Part shown: positions 42,599 through 57,950 of the stretch, piece by piece | Layout: every line of letters starts with the position of its first letter | How positions within the stretch are numbered: the stretch's first letter is position 1 | Source of the DNA: Thelephora terrestris | Lineage: Eukaryota; Basidiomycota; Agaricomycetes; Thelephorales; Thelephoraceae | Direction of reading: 5' to 3' | NCBI GenBank assembly: GCA_015956445.1 | Contig: WIUZ02000001.1 | Location: 1,054,001 to 1,118,000 of the forward strand | Length of the DNA stretch: 64,000 nucleotides | The notes under the pieces: model-generated | What the model was told of the DNA's origin: nothing | Seen by the model: only the letters and a program-made list of their open reading frames with translations | The model's database searches: none | Program-made: the position numbers and the translations under genes

Positions 42599-43675
42599 TC
42601 ACATTTTCACCTCGTACAATCCTTCTGGAAAACCTTCCTGCGTCTTCTCGAGGTGTAAGGACATGCCAGCCTCTTTAAACAGCGCTTTGAATGTCCGGTT
42701 GGAGCTTTCAATTGAGCGTGTCAATCCCAACCTCGTCATCAAGACCGTTCACCCACGTACCGTGTAAGACTTGAATCTTGATCATCAAAGACCATACCAC
42801 CCCTCATAGATCCTTCGATCTCCGCGCACACGTTTTCTTTGACTATCATAACGCTTTCGAAGTCCCGTAATGCAGATTTAGCGCGTGTGAAGAAAAGGAT
42901 GAGCTCGGGGTTCGAGAGGTGTCCTAGACTCCATTGGCACCAAATCAAGTCAAACTTTGAATTGATGTCCCCGAGTTCGTTAGGACTGGGCTTGTACCCG
43001 ACTCGTCCGATGTATTTCGTTGACGAAAGCGGGTCTGAGGGGTCCAGAGATTGGTGAGTCGACTGAATGAGGGTAACGCTCGTCTTCTGTTCTCGGATCC
43101 CCTTCCAGAGGACGCGGAAGTCGATTTCCTCCAACGTTTCATCCTCCGCGTCGATCGAGTCTTGGTCTAATACAGGGTTCTCTTGGAATTGCGCGCGAGA
43201 CCACGCCTCTTGAACGTACTTTTCAACTGGCTCTACGAGCACGACGTCTTGGACGAGGTGGAGGAGGACATCTCGAGTGACTCGACCGATACCTGCTCCG
43301 ACATCCAAAGCACGGAATCTGGCGGATCTTTCTCGGACGGTCGCTGGTTTTAGTGGTGATGGAACCGTGCAAAGCTCTGGGAACAGCTCGAGAAGGAGTT
43401 GACGAGATCCTAAGGCATCAATTCGTGGGAGAGACTTTCACGCGTACACGTAAACTCCCGTAGCAGCGATCCTGTGAACTGGAGAAATTTGACCTACACC
43501 AGTCCCAAATCCGCCTTAAGCCCCTCAGAGATCGGAGATACTCAAGAAATAGACGATTGTGGGAAAGGTGCTCACCTAGAACGCCATCCAAGCTGGCTGG
43601 TTGTGATTCCCAATATTCGATGCCGTCTTCGACGACGGGCTCTTGATCTGCCAGGTGCGCGAAGCGATTAGACAT
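42599..43675 (-). CDS. Protein N-terminal methyltransferase (NTM1/Tae1-like)
   Basis: NTM1-type enzymes methylate the alpha-amine of proteins starting (Met)-X-Pro-Lys, such as ribosomal proteins. Exon 1 gives MSNRFAHLADQEPVVEDGI with EYWESQPASLDGVL, the substrate-side helix. The SAM motif is ALDVGAGIGRVTRDVLLHL with VVLVEPVEKYVQEAW. Further on, FDLIWCQWSLGHLSNPELI and VMIVKENVCAE are diagnostic. It ends FPEGLYEVKM. Between exon 1 and SRQLLLELFPELCTVPS the expected GGFGxGSLPRIDAL block is not cleanly encoded: SLPRIDALG is readable near 43400-43430 but an in-frame TGA precedes it. Splicing from the donor at 43568 to the acceptor near 43412 keeps frame yet drops those residues. So either one base is missing or an unusual junction is used. 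Otherwise intact. Confidence 0.78.
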
Positions 43676-43769
43676 CGATTCATGAGAGCACGTGACTGAT
43701 GAAAACGCGAAGTCGCGTCCGCCACCGCCTGAGCCCACCATCTGGTGCGTTCCCTTCGATCTAAAAACA

Positions 43770-45000
43770 ATGGCGACCATCGACAACCTCTGGGATGAGC
43801 CTGTCGAATCTGAGTCCGTCCATCTTGCAACGAGACCCGTGACTTCATCGGAGGATCCTCTCTTCCTGCGGTCGGATTCTGAGGATGAAGGGGGGACGAG
43901 TGCTGCTGGGCCCCGTCAGTCGAAAGCCCCGGAAGATATTGGAGCCCTATTTGATGTCGATGATGATGACAACGGGCAGCTATCGAACGTCACGTACGAA
44001 CAACTCCAGAGGGATGCCCTGTCGGGCGGCAACATGCTTGACGATGGCCCTTCGAGCAGAGAAAATCAAGAAGCGAACGAAGGCCCCTCTGAAGGAGTTT
44101 CGAATGCGAATTCCATGTTTGACAAAAAGAACGAAGATGGAAAGGCTGCGGGTACCAGGCGTACAATCCCGAAACTGGACGAGGACCTACTCTTGAGTGA
44201 GAAGGGCATCCCGGCTCTCATCAAAGACGCAAAGCGGTGGCGGCCAAAAGGGAAGGGACATGAGGTAATTTGCTCCTTTCGAATGCATCAAATGTCTAAT
44301 CTTTATGGTTTTGTGTAATTATCAGATTTCGGACCTCAACCGTCTCATTCGGACGTATCAATATTGGGCTCACCAAATGTACCCCCGGCATACTTTCAAT
44401 GACACTATTGAGAGGGTCGAAAGACTGACGCACAGTCGAAGGATGCACGTATGGCTCTGCCGTCCCTGTCGCTCCGCATTTCCCGGTCTCACGAGTCCTG
44501 ACACGTAGGTCGCTCTAAGCGTATGGCATGATGAAGCCAGAGGGATGTCGCGACACCAGGAGCCTCCAGGGGAGTCATTCGATATCGACGGGATCAACTC
44601 CGACGACGACGAGGATCAAGCGCAACCTTCAGGTTCCCGTCAAACCTCCGAACCTCCCACACGACCGCCTTCCTCTGCTTCAGAGCGGACGTCAGATTTT
44701 GACGCAGACGGCGAGCTTGGGGAGAAATCCACCGGGATGCAAGGAGGAGGGGATGAGCTCGATTTCGAGGTGGAGATGTGGGATGACGCCCCCTTCATCG
44801 CTGATCCAATGTCTACTTCCACCAACCTGCCGAAACCTTCAGCAAGACCGACCCGGCCCCTGAATAATGACGAAGATCAAGATATGTGGGACCTTGTGGA
44901 TGAACTCCAAGTCCAGGTGAAATCAAACGAAGGTGCCAAACCTCCAATTGGGCCTCCCGCGCCTGTGGATGACGATGACTGGGACAGCATGTACGCGTAG
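43770..45000 (+). CDS. csm3: Replication fork protection factor Csm3/Swi3 (TIPIN)
   Basis: Csm3/TIPIN forms the fork-protection complex with Tof1/Timeless and mediates the S-phase checkpoint. An acidic N-terminus (MATIDNLWDEPVES) leads to the Swi3 domain: RTIPKLDEDLLLSEKGIPAL with KDAKRWRPKGKGHE, an intron (44265-44325), then ISDLNRLIRTYQYWAHQMYP and FNDTIERVERLTHSRRMH. A second intron (about 44449-44508) leads to VALSVWHDEARGM. The C-terminal half is disordered and acidic with IDGINSDDDED and ends DDDWDSMYA at 45000. Two ATGs precede (43692 and 43770); the second is preferred because the first 26 residues of the longer form are not conserved-looking and overlap the promoter region of the divergent methyltransferase. 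Confidence 0.88.
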
Positions 45001-45100
45001 ATTAGCACACGACCTTCTAGATCATACTTTGAACTAATAGGTGTATAAAGTCATGTAATTTGTCCAATCTGAACAAAGACCGCGGCATTATCCCGCGAAT

Positions 45101-47326
45101 CTAGGAAGCATCAACGCCCTCTGGCTCGTCCTCCTCCGGTGGCTCGAAACCTTCAGGGGAAGCCCAAAGTACACACCTCCCAGAGGCGTTTCCAGTAGCA
45201 ACACGTTCTATAATGCTGGGATGAGAACAAGTGACGGCTTGGACTGCGGTGATCCTGTCAGGTTTGATGAGTCAATGGGTCAACAGGGTTATAAATGAGA
45301 CAGATTTACTTTGATCTGTCCGAGAGGTTTGCCAGCAGGTCTCCCTTCGCAGAGAATATGTTCACGGAATGATTCATGTTACCTATCGTAAAATGTGGAT
45401 AGACATCTAGGTTTTGTGTCCACTGTGCCTTGAGAATCGTCAACCACTTTCCCTGTTATCTGCGCGTTAGGATCATCAAGGGGGATGAGTTGGGCTTAGC
45501 TATCCCCACCGTTTGACAGTCGTGTGAGATATGCTTGAACGGCCGCGAGGATGCGAACTGATCGTTGCTATCCAATGCCGAGGAACTTATATCCCATACT
45601 GTAGTCCTGGTGAACCCGATGGCCCGAAGCGAATAGGTGGAAGACTCACGCCTGATAGTATCATCGTAACTAGTGCTGACGATTGTCCTTCCCCGAGGGT
45701 CCCAGTAGGCAGAAGAAACGGATTTCTTATGCGACCACTCCGCTCTCAATAGCGCAGAACCATTCGCACTCTTGCAGAAATCTTCTACTGTTGCGTTCTC
45801 GTACTCGACGATATCGGACGAGGAAGGCTTCGAGCCACCGGCGAGTCCAGCGAGGTTCCGTGTATCCCAAATCCTACGAACGGCGAGTCAATGAAACCCC
45901 GAATAGTTTTAGAACGCGGAACCAAGAAACCTCAGAGATCGTGAATTGGATGCAGTCAACAGGAAGTGAGGACTTGTTGGGTTTACGCTAACGCTCCCGA
46001 TCTTCTCCTTTGAAAGGCCATACCAAGTAGCCTTGGATTGGCCCAATCGCGTGTCAAAGTGGGTGACCCCTCCTGCAGCGTCGGAAATCCACACGACGCG
46101 CCCGGCAGGGTCAAAGTCATAGGAGTTAATGAGAACGTCTCCCGAAGAGAAAATCTCTTTGGAGATTCCGGAGCCCATCGAGAGGCACCGAATCGTGCAG
46201 TCGTAGGAACTTGTATAGATCTGTAACAGAATGTGGTGAGCCAGGAACAGCTGAAGATCGAGCTTGAATGACTTACACTATGAGAGTTTGTGGGGTCAAA
46301 ACGGATGCACGAGATCGAGGACCGAGAGGTGGCAGGCCAGTGCATCTGCAGTCTCCAATACTTCCCACCTTCTTGCGCATCTGGATCTGCATCCTCATCG
46401 TCTTCAACTTCGTCTGCGGGTGCTCTGGGGTCCCAGATGCCCAACTGTCCATGTTTATCTGTGCAACAAATTGGTGTTGGGTACAGCAAGGCTCCGAACG
46501 AAAAACGTTACCTCCGAAAAAGATTAGATCCTTGGACTTCTCTGGGTGGTACTGTGCGCAGTAAACCCTGTTCATGGTGACCTTAGCTCTCGCGACAATT
46601 TTGAGCTTTGTTAGTTTTTCCTTGAGATCGGAGATTTCGCGTTCCTCTTCCGTGACATCTTCGTACGTGAAGGAGTCGTGCGTGCCCGTCCGCTGAGGCC
46701 TGGGCCACACGTTGATCATGGTATCCTTCAACATCCAGAGGTCCTTCTGCCCGTCCTTGTCTTCGGTATTCTCAACGCCGAGGAGGGTCTCAAGCTCAAG
46801 GTCCTGATGACGAGGTTTCCTTGCCTGCCTCTCGCGCTCTTCGGCTTGGAGACGTTCGTTTTCAGCCTCCCGTCTCTGCCCCTCCTCTGCTTGCTGCAAG
46901 AATTGTCACAAAAGTCAGATATCGAATAACAGCGGTAGGAATCGGGCAAGTGTACGCACCAATCTTGCCCTCTTCTTCTCCGGGCTTTCGTCAGGATCCC
47001 CAGCGGGCCTCTTTAATCGTGCACTCTGCCTCCGGGGACCTGCGGAAACTTCAGCGACCTCGCGTTTTGCTCGCTTTGCAGACTGTACTGGTTTGGCTTT
47101 TGTTTTAGCCTTGGGAGAGGGGGGAGGAGGTTTCTTCGAAAATCCGAGATTGTTTACGGCATCCGTTAACGCTAACTCATCGAGTAGTGCCTTATTTCTA
47201 GCGATGTTCGCCTGTCTCTCGAGCTCGCTGAGATTACACGAGACCCAAATGAAGCATGCGTGTCAGAAAAATTCGGTGTGTGATAAGAGCAGATTTTCTG
47301 GAGTATACTCACTATGCAGTTGGCAT
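45101..47326 (-). CDS. cmr1: DNA damage-binding WD40 protein Cmr1 (WDR76-like)
   Basis: Cmr1/WDR76 is a nuclear WD40 protein that binds DNA and gathers in intranuclear quality-control foci under replication stress. The first exon is tiny, MPTAY, spliced over about 90 nt to ELERQANIARNKALLDEL, the conserved start. A basic linker (KAKTKAKPVQSAKRAKRE) and a Glu/Arg-rich coil follow, then the WD part: VYCAQYHPEKSKDLIFFG, DKHGQLGIWDPRAPADEVED, SSISCIRFDPTNSHS, ILTASxD-like repeats, WDTRNLAGLAGG, SSAYWDPRGRTIVSTSYDD and WDISSSALDS. It ends ASPEGFEPPEEDEPEGVDAS, stop 45101-45103. The convergent Csm3 gene stops only 100 bases away. Identity rests on the N-terminal and KGQLGIWD-like motifs. Confidence 0.88.
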
Positions 47327-47892
47327 GATTTTTGGTGCAGAGGTTTGAGGTATGGATCGAGGGGAAGAGTTTGCCGCGACTCCGACGCGTTCATTTGAAT
47401 CATTAGGTTTTTGTCAAGCTCACGTGATCGGCGGTCACACCATGACATAATTTGGTTGTACTTGGGCATCATGATCTCAAAATCTTTTTCGATCACTTAT
47501 GACGGCCTCACGACTCAAAAGATTGATGATTTGATCGGTCGCGAAGCAGATCGAGGGAAAGGCACAGGCATCATGATTCAGAATTGACTTCAATTACACG
47601 ACCAACGTACAGACTAGCTTGTAGTCTAATACAGACGAGAGTCACCTGGAACTCTACAGCGCGTGGGAGATGAGAGCAAAAAAGCAGAGAAAATGATGAG
47701 TAACTGAGAGGGGTCATTGGACGGACCACCGATGTTTTAGAGGTCACCGCCAGGGTCATAGGCGTTAAGCATTTAACCGTGAACATCGAAGACTCGCTTT
47801 GCCGTCCGAAACGAGAACTGGGGCTCGGGAGAACAGAACTTGCATGTTCTAGAATGAGATGAAGGAAATAAAAATAAGGCGGGGTGGGGGGG
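47327..47892. other. Intergenic region without recognisable gene
   Basis: About 565 bases between the start of Cmr1 and the 3' end of the secreted DPBB gene, both on the minus strand. Short frames on either strand (for example 47571-47786 minus) show no family features. It should contain the Cmr1 promoter. Confidence 0.4.
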
Positions 47893-48799
47893 TTAATTGA
47901 GTAGCGTCCAGGTGGCTAGATCACAGGGTTGAACATTTAGAAGGCGCCACAAATAATAGGGGAGATACTCACCATCAGTGAGGAGCCCGGTGCTGAGGGG
48001 AGCGAGAGCCTGGAAGGCTGCTTCAGAGAGGTCAACCGATGAGGCATTGTCGCAAGTCGGGCAAGCATCAGCGACAACGACGTCAACGGAATTGCCCTGC
48101 CAGCTAATCCTGATAGTCTTGCCGCAGTACGAGGACTGGACACTGGTGTCCCCGTAGACAGAAGTATCAAGAGCGGCAATGAAGTCGTTGTCAGAGTGCA
48201 CGGAACCACAGGCACCGGCGACACCATTCTGGGTGAACCAAGTGAGACTGGACGTGGGGTAAGAAAATAGAGAGCGGGTGATACAAGCGATATACTTACT
48301 CTCCACCGGTATGAGTCTCAGTGCCTGAATTGTTAGAATTGTCTGGGGTCGGGGTCGGAGTCGGGGAAGGTGCGGCATCATTGGTGGACGAGGACGGGGA
48401 TGGCTCCGGGCTGGGAGTGGGGGTCGGAGTAGGGGTTGAAGTGGGGGTCAACTCGGGTCCGCCGGAAGGGGTAGGGAAAGAAGCAGGGGTGGAAGAAGGC
48501 TCGTAGGCAGAGGACGAGGGCTCATCTTCGCAGTCGTCATCCCCGTCGTCGTCGTTGTCATCACCATCCTCGCAATCATCATCACCTGAAGCAGGAGTGG
48601 AACTTGGCTCAGGAGCCGGGGAAGAGGTGGGCTCAGCGAGCAGCGTGTTCGCGGGCGGTCCAGAGAGGGTGGAGGAAGGGATCGGGTCCAATTCACAGTC
48701 AGGTTCACGAAGGTCAGAATGACGGGGCAGAATGGGGGCACTGTTGACCATAGCCATGGAAAAGAGAGCGACGAGAGCAAGAGCGAATAACTTGAACAT
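47893..48799 (-). CDS. Secreted double-psi beta-barrel (RlpA/barwin-like) protein
   Basis: Small expansin/cerato-platanin-like wall-associated folds of this type are common secreted proteins of basidiomycetes. A signal peptide (MFKLFALALVALFSMAMV NSA) is followed by about 125 residues of low-complexity linker: acidic DDDCEDGDDNDDDGDDDCED flanked by EPSSTPAS repeats, then PTSTPTPTPTPSPEPSP. The C-terminal domain is LTWFTQNGVAGACGSVHSD, SYCGKTIRISWQGNSVDVVV, ADACPTCDNASSVDLSEAAF and, after a last intron (about 47915-47970) that keeps frame even if retained, ATWTLLN. These are the conserved TxY/F...GACG...VxDxCPxC...DLS...F motifs of DPBB proteins. Enzymatic activity is unlikely; carbohydrate binding or wall loosening is inferred from the fold. 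Confidence 0.88.
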
Positions 48800-48975
48800 G
48801 GCGTTGATTTCGAGAGAAAAGACTGTAGTGTGCAGTGATTGAGAGAGCGAAACGCTTGAAAAGAGGGAGCGTTCAAGAAAGAGAAAGATGGACAGAGACC
48901 TAAGGCCTTAAGGAGAGGAAGGCGAGAGTCGTGGTGGGTGAAGAAAAGAGGAATTTTTTTGTCTCACTCGCGCTG

Positions 48976-48983
48976 TTTATATA
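48976..48983 (-). promoter_or_regulatory. TATA box of the secreted DPBB gene
   Basis: On the minus strand this reads TATATAAA, about 180 bases before the ATG at 48799, followed by a CT-rich leader (CTTTCTCTTTCTTG, CTCTCTC). That layout is typical of highly expressed fungal genes. Confidence 0.55.
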
Positions 48984-49140
48984 CTCATGATGACCGTCAC
49001 GACAGGCACCGCCCATCTCTTTTTCTGTTTAGCCGAACGACGAGTGTGATCCGTACGCATCAGCCCCGTATCACCGTCGCAGTCCGCAGTCTCGATCCCT
49101 CGCTACCACTTGACCTCACCCAACAACCGACAGTCCGAAA

Positions 49141-50442
49141 ATGTGTACGTCTTCCACAAAAATCATATCCATCCCCTTTTCTCATTATTTTTTCTCAGCT
49201 CAGTTCACAGAAAACCCTTTCGCTTCAACCCACTCTCTGGACACGAACCCTTTCGATGACCCGACCCCAGACCCCGCCCACGCCGCTCGGATGGAGGAAC
49301 TTGCACAGCGAGAGCGCGATCTCGAGAGGCGAGAGGCTGAACTCACCCAAAAAGCCGATCACATCAAGAGACACGGAAGAAACAACTTCCCTCCCTGCAA
49401 GTCCCCAGTTTCTGCCCATGTTTACGTCTAACGTCCTCGATAGTTTACCCCCTCATCTTCCACTCAATTCCGGATGAGATACCAGAAGCATCTCGCCCTC
49501 TGATCACCCGCATCTTCCAGCTGTGGTTGGTCCTTGGCACCACTTTATTCTTCAACATGATCGCTTGCATCGTAAACTTTGCTGTAGGTGCCAAAGACAG
49601 CGGCAGCGATCTTGGTTCCAGCATCGGGTACGCTCCTCGCAAACTATCTCGTTCGCTCACGACCGTTCTCACCATCCCCCCCAGCTACTTCATCTTTATC
49701 ACGCCACTCTCCTTCTTGCTATGGTACAGGTAAGCCCTCTTCGTTCTTAACGTCAACACCCCCGAAACTCCGCTCTTAGACCCATCTACAACGGTTACAT
49801 GAAGGTTTGTCCCCTCTGTCTTGAGTTCGGTCTCCCCGACGGCTTACCGCAGTCTCGTGAAGGAACAAGCGTTGTATTACTGTGCGTTCGATCCCCACTG
49901 CTGCGATCACCACCGCTTAGAGCTTTTCTAGACCTCTATTTCTTCTTCTGTGGATGGCACCTCCTCTTCTCTGTTTACATGTGCGATTCGTCTCCATTGC
50001 GCCCAAGTTTATCCACTTCCTGATCTATTTTTAGGATCCTCGGTATCCCAAGGTAAATTTGCGGTAATTCTCAAAATCCGAGTTGTCAACGACACCCCCT
50101 TAGTACTGGATCCGCCGGTATCATTCAGACGATCAGAATCTTCAACAGCGGTCATTGGGTCGCAGGGATCTTCTGTATCATTGCTTCAATAGGATGGATC
50201 GTCCAAGCTGCTGGAAACGGCTGGTATTACAGTCAGGTAAAGCCCTTCCACCACTACCTGGAATTCTCTCACACCAGTCTCTGCGCAGATATGGCAACAC
50301 CACAATGCTGCTGGACACACTGTAGACAAGGTACGGCGGGCATCCCACAAGTCGGTCCACCTTTTGTTGACACCTTCGGTATACGCAGGCCAAAGCAGAA
50401 CTGGCGACCCACGGTGCCAAGTCTTACTTCAGTCGTGGATGA
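49141..50442 (+). CDS. SCAMP family secretory carrier membrane protein
   Basis: Four-helix membrane proteins of endosomes and secretory vesicles. Exon 1 contributes only ATG T (49141-49144); splicing across 49145-49195 gives MSQFTENPFASTHSLDTNPF, with two NPF (EH-domain binding) motifs, then a coiled segment RMEELAQRERDLERREAEL. The core reads FYPLIFHSIPDEIPEASRPL, QLWLVLGTTLFFNMIACIVN, IPPSYFIFITPLSFLLWYRP with IYNGYMK, LYFFFCGWHLLFSVYM, GIPS|TGSAGIIQTIRIF and WVAGIFCIIASIGWIVQAAG. The end is AGHTVDK|AKAELATHGAKSYFSRG, the conserved fungal C-terminus, stop 50440-50442. At least eight short introns are needed and all join in frame. Confidence 0.9.
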
Positions 50443-50937
50443 GGGTTGTATGAGATTGTAAGATGCCAGACTTGTATCTTTCTCGTGTCCTTTGGAATAT
50501 CTACTGTTTAGCGCCGCATTGTTCTACACGTAAGTACATAAGCGAGAATGATTGGGTTTTTCCTCACAAATAACTCGCCCTCCGCCCAGGCGGAGTTTGA
50601 AACAAATAAAACACGATAATCGACTGTTTCGTGTCTCTCGTTCTACCACCTCCATTTTAAAGGTCTGTCTCCTTGTCTGTGTTCCTCTCTCCAAGTCGTG
50701 CGAGCCGTCCCTGACGATTCCCTTCCTCTCTTCGCAGCTGAAAAAATCTTTAAATCATAAAATATAAAATCCAAATCCGGCAGTCGCAGTGTTGACTTCT
50801 GTGTGCGTGGCATCTTCTCTATTACTTTTTTCCATGGTGGGCTCACTCCGATTACACTTTGAGCAGTCATAAAAAAGTTCACCAGCAGTAACGACCTTAT
50901 CGAATAAGAAAAAAACAAAACGAAAAACTCCAGCAAC
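50443..50937 (+). other. Promoter and leader region of the poly(A)-binding protein gene
   Basis: About 495 bases. The upstream part should hold the SCAMP 3' UTR. A purine/AT-rich block lies near 50740-50770 (AAAAAATCTTTAAATC). The last 40 bases are the A-rich leader listed separately. Splice-like signals (GTAAGT near 50531, GTCTGTCTCC near 50663, CAG near 50736) suggest a leader intron, which cannot be fixed by eye. Confidence 0.4.
50904..50928 (+). promoter_or_regulatory. A-rich 5' leader tract of PABP mRNA (possible autoregulatory element)
   Basis: The 25 bases ending 9 bases before the PABP start codon contain 20 adenines (runs of seven, four and five A). Animal PABP mRNAs carry comparable oligo(A) tracts in their 5' leader, to which PABP binds to repress its own translation. 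The tract is seen directly; the regulatory role is inference from those cases. Confidence 0.5.
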
Positions 50938-53235
<2,298 letters not shown>

Positions 53236-53563
53236 CCTTTCGTACCCCTTTCGTCTTGACTCTTCACCCACTCCTTTCATTCCTTTTCCAGAGTCATGCG
53301 CTGTTATACGTTTTGTGTGCTGTTGTGGTGCATTGTTGCATCATCTTCCCCTTACCCGTCTGAGCCACCCTTCCCTGCCGATCCCCACTGGCACCTAGCA
53401 TCCAGGGCGTTCTATGTGTTGCTGGTTGTCATTCGTTTTCTTTTTTTTCCTGTTCGATACGGTTGGGTGTACATATACTGGTTGTTTTGTACTGCAAACT
53501 TTTTACAGAACAGAGGTGATACAACTGCGAAAACTCTGGTAGGATGCACTTCCACAACGAACA
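53236..53563. other. Convergent intergenic region between pab1 and spt8
   Basis: About 330 bases with long pyrimidine runs (53439-53452) and AT-rich sequence (TACATATACTGG), consistent with two 3' UTRs. No gene. Confidence 0.45.
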
Positions 53564-55837
53564 TCAGAATGTGGATTTTATCTCGTGGACAAAAACTGTC
53601 CGTGTCGATTCTCCGTGCCACCCACGATTCCCACACGCGGTTATAAGGAAACGAGCTCCTGGATCAACGACTGGGAGATGGGATGAGAAACCAGGATGAG
53701 CAGAGGATCAAGACCACACATACGCATCTGCGACACGAAACCCCCGTGGTGTCCCGCAATGATCTTGAACTGGACCCCACTCTTCACCTTCCGGTCAAAT
53801 TCTCCTACCTCCGCGACGTTCCATAATCGAATGTTGTCGATAGATGCTCTGAGAAATGGCTAGTTAGACTAGTCGAAGATATCCATGGTAAAATATCCAT
53901 GATAAAACTCACGAGGCAAGGTGACGACCGTCTGGAAACGCGACCACGCACGAGACGATACCTGAACTAGCAGGGTTTCTGAGGACCTTGAGATGTCTAG
54001 GTGTCCTGCTGTTTGATCCAAATTTCCGTACATCCCAGATATCAACTGTCCCGTTTCTCCTTCCAGCGTAGATTTGAGTTCCGTTCACTGACCAGCACGC
54101 CTGAAGCAGTGCGAATCAATCCAGGTCGTAAAAGTGATAGGGAGGTTTGCACCTACAGAAACACACCACGGGGGCGTTCTCTCGCTCATGAACAACCTCC
54201 CGACCCCATTGCCTTGGGCTTCTACCCTTCTATCCCAGAGAAAGATCTGGCCGTCGATCGAAGCGGTCATGAGCACATCTGACGAGTACGTAGAATACGT
54301 GTGTGGATCTAGTAGGGGTGGTGCGTTCTTCGCGATGGTGCTTGAGGGCATGTGCCTATTGAATTGTGGGTTTGGCACCGTTCCGGGGAGCGACAGGTCA
54401 AGGCTACGGTCTTGTGAGCCGTTCGGTAGGTCTGGTGCACCATCTACATCAGGCTCATCGAAGAGGGTATCGTAGGACGCGTCTGACTTTGCATCGTCAC
54501 CCTCGCCCGCCCTGCCACCAGCGTCATTGTCCCGCGCCCCGTCTCCTGTCGGTTGGATGTCCTCCATATCATCATCAAACAACCCTGTGGCTGGCTGATT
54601 GAGAGGCTGGACAGCAACTGCTGTTAATTGAGAGCCGTGCCCGGTAAAATCCCGGACAGCTTGCCCAGTGTTCAGGTCCCAGTGCTAGAAACACTTTCAG
54701 ACAAATGAACTTGGTAGAAGTGCGTTGTGGAACTCACGACAGTCACGCCGTCCCACCCAGCACTAAAGAAACTCTTCTCGTCGTGTGCCATCGACATGGC
54801 TGAAACCACGCCTTGGTGTCGACGCAAGACGTGACAAAGGCGACCAGGTTCGTGTCGAACGGTGAAGAGGTTTATGCTACCTGACTGGAATTCCAGTCAA
54901 CGAACGCGAGCGAGCGACAGAAAAGGGGCATACCTCGGTTCCGGCAAGGGACCAGAGGGCATCAGATTGCATGAGAAGACTGTATACAGGTGATAGGGAT
55001 GAGTGAGCTTCTTCCGTCCCTTCCTCTCGTTTGAAGTCTGAGGGGTTCTCCCACCAGAACCGTATCGGGGCATACTTGAGAATGCCTTCGACGACATTAC
55101 AATGGTGGCGCTGCGGAGCAGACAGGAAAGTTTTCCCGTTGAGACCGGTGAATAGGTCGTAGTCGCGGATGTAACCATCCTCGGATCCCGTAAGCATATG
55201 GCTCATACAGAGCGATGATGCAAGTGCGTACGAGGCCGTCGGATGCGGAAGAGCGCAGACAGCTTCGACAGTGTAGGATTTAGGGTTGGGCAGCCGAGGA
55301 AACAAAGATGACCTTCGGAGGAATGCTGGTGACGGTGGACGTTCCTTGGGAGCTGAGGTTCGCTCTTCGGACTGAGTGCGTGAACCTGGTGGTGGTGAGC
55401 TTTGGGGTGGAGATTGTGTCGGTTGCTGTGATTCACAATCTGTGGGGGACGTAAGTAGCCGGGAACGAGCGGAAAAGATTGGGTCTGTCGACGCACCATA
55501 TTCATCGCTGTGCTCGAGATTTATGACGGGAACACTTATGTCCACCACAGATTGTGGAACGGTTGTGCTCTGAGCGACTTCAGAATCGGATTCGTCGTCT
55601 GAATCATCAGAGTCATTATCAGAATCCTGCGAAATTACTTCAAGTCAGCCGCGAGTGACGCAGACGAACGAACTGGAACATTACGTCGTCAGCATCTGAG
55701 GCCTGTTCCGCGAGATCACCTTCCAGAGCTTCGAGAATCTCTTCGTCTACGTCGACCTCGTCGTCGGCGTCGGATTCGTTTTCCTCCACGTCTTCGACGA
55801 GGCCATCGAGGATATCATCGGAGGAAGTGTCACTCAT
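53564..55837 (-). CDS. spt8: SAGA complex subunit Spt8 (WD40)
   Basis: Spt8 is the TBP-contacting WD40 subunit of SAGA. The protein begins with a very acidic region (MSDTSSDDILDGLVEDVEEN, DDEVDVDEEILEALEGDL, DSDNDSDDSDDESDSE), then a Ser/Pro linker, and then the propeller: YTVEAVCALPHPTASYALA, HMLTGSEDGYIRDYDLFTGL, DALWSLAGTE|SGSINLFTVRH with EPGRLCHVLRRHQGVVSAMS, FFSAGWDGVTV|HWDLNTGQ, SSDVLMTASIDGQIFLWDRR, ACWSVNGTQIYAGRRNGTVD and IRLWNVAE. The last exon has the Spt8-specific end FVSQM|LVDPGARFLITACGNRG with WHGESTRTVFVHEI, stop 53564-53566. The start codon is 56 bases from that of divergent srp54. With ada2 at the other end of the window, two SAGA genes lie here, probably by chance. Confidence 0.9.
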
Positions 55838-57851
<2,014 letters not shown>

Positions 57852-57950
57852 TGTATTACTTGTACAGATACATAACTAATGCAAATCATCAATCCAACTC
57901 TCCTTCTGAGTGCAAAATAAATATCCAATGGAAAGCTGGAACAAACACAT

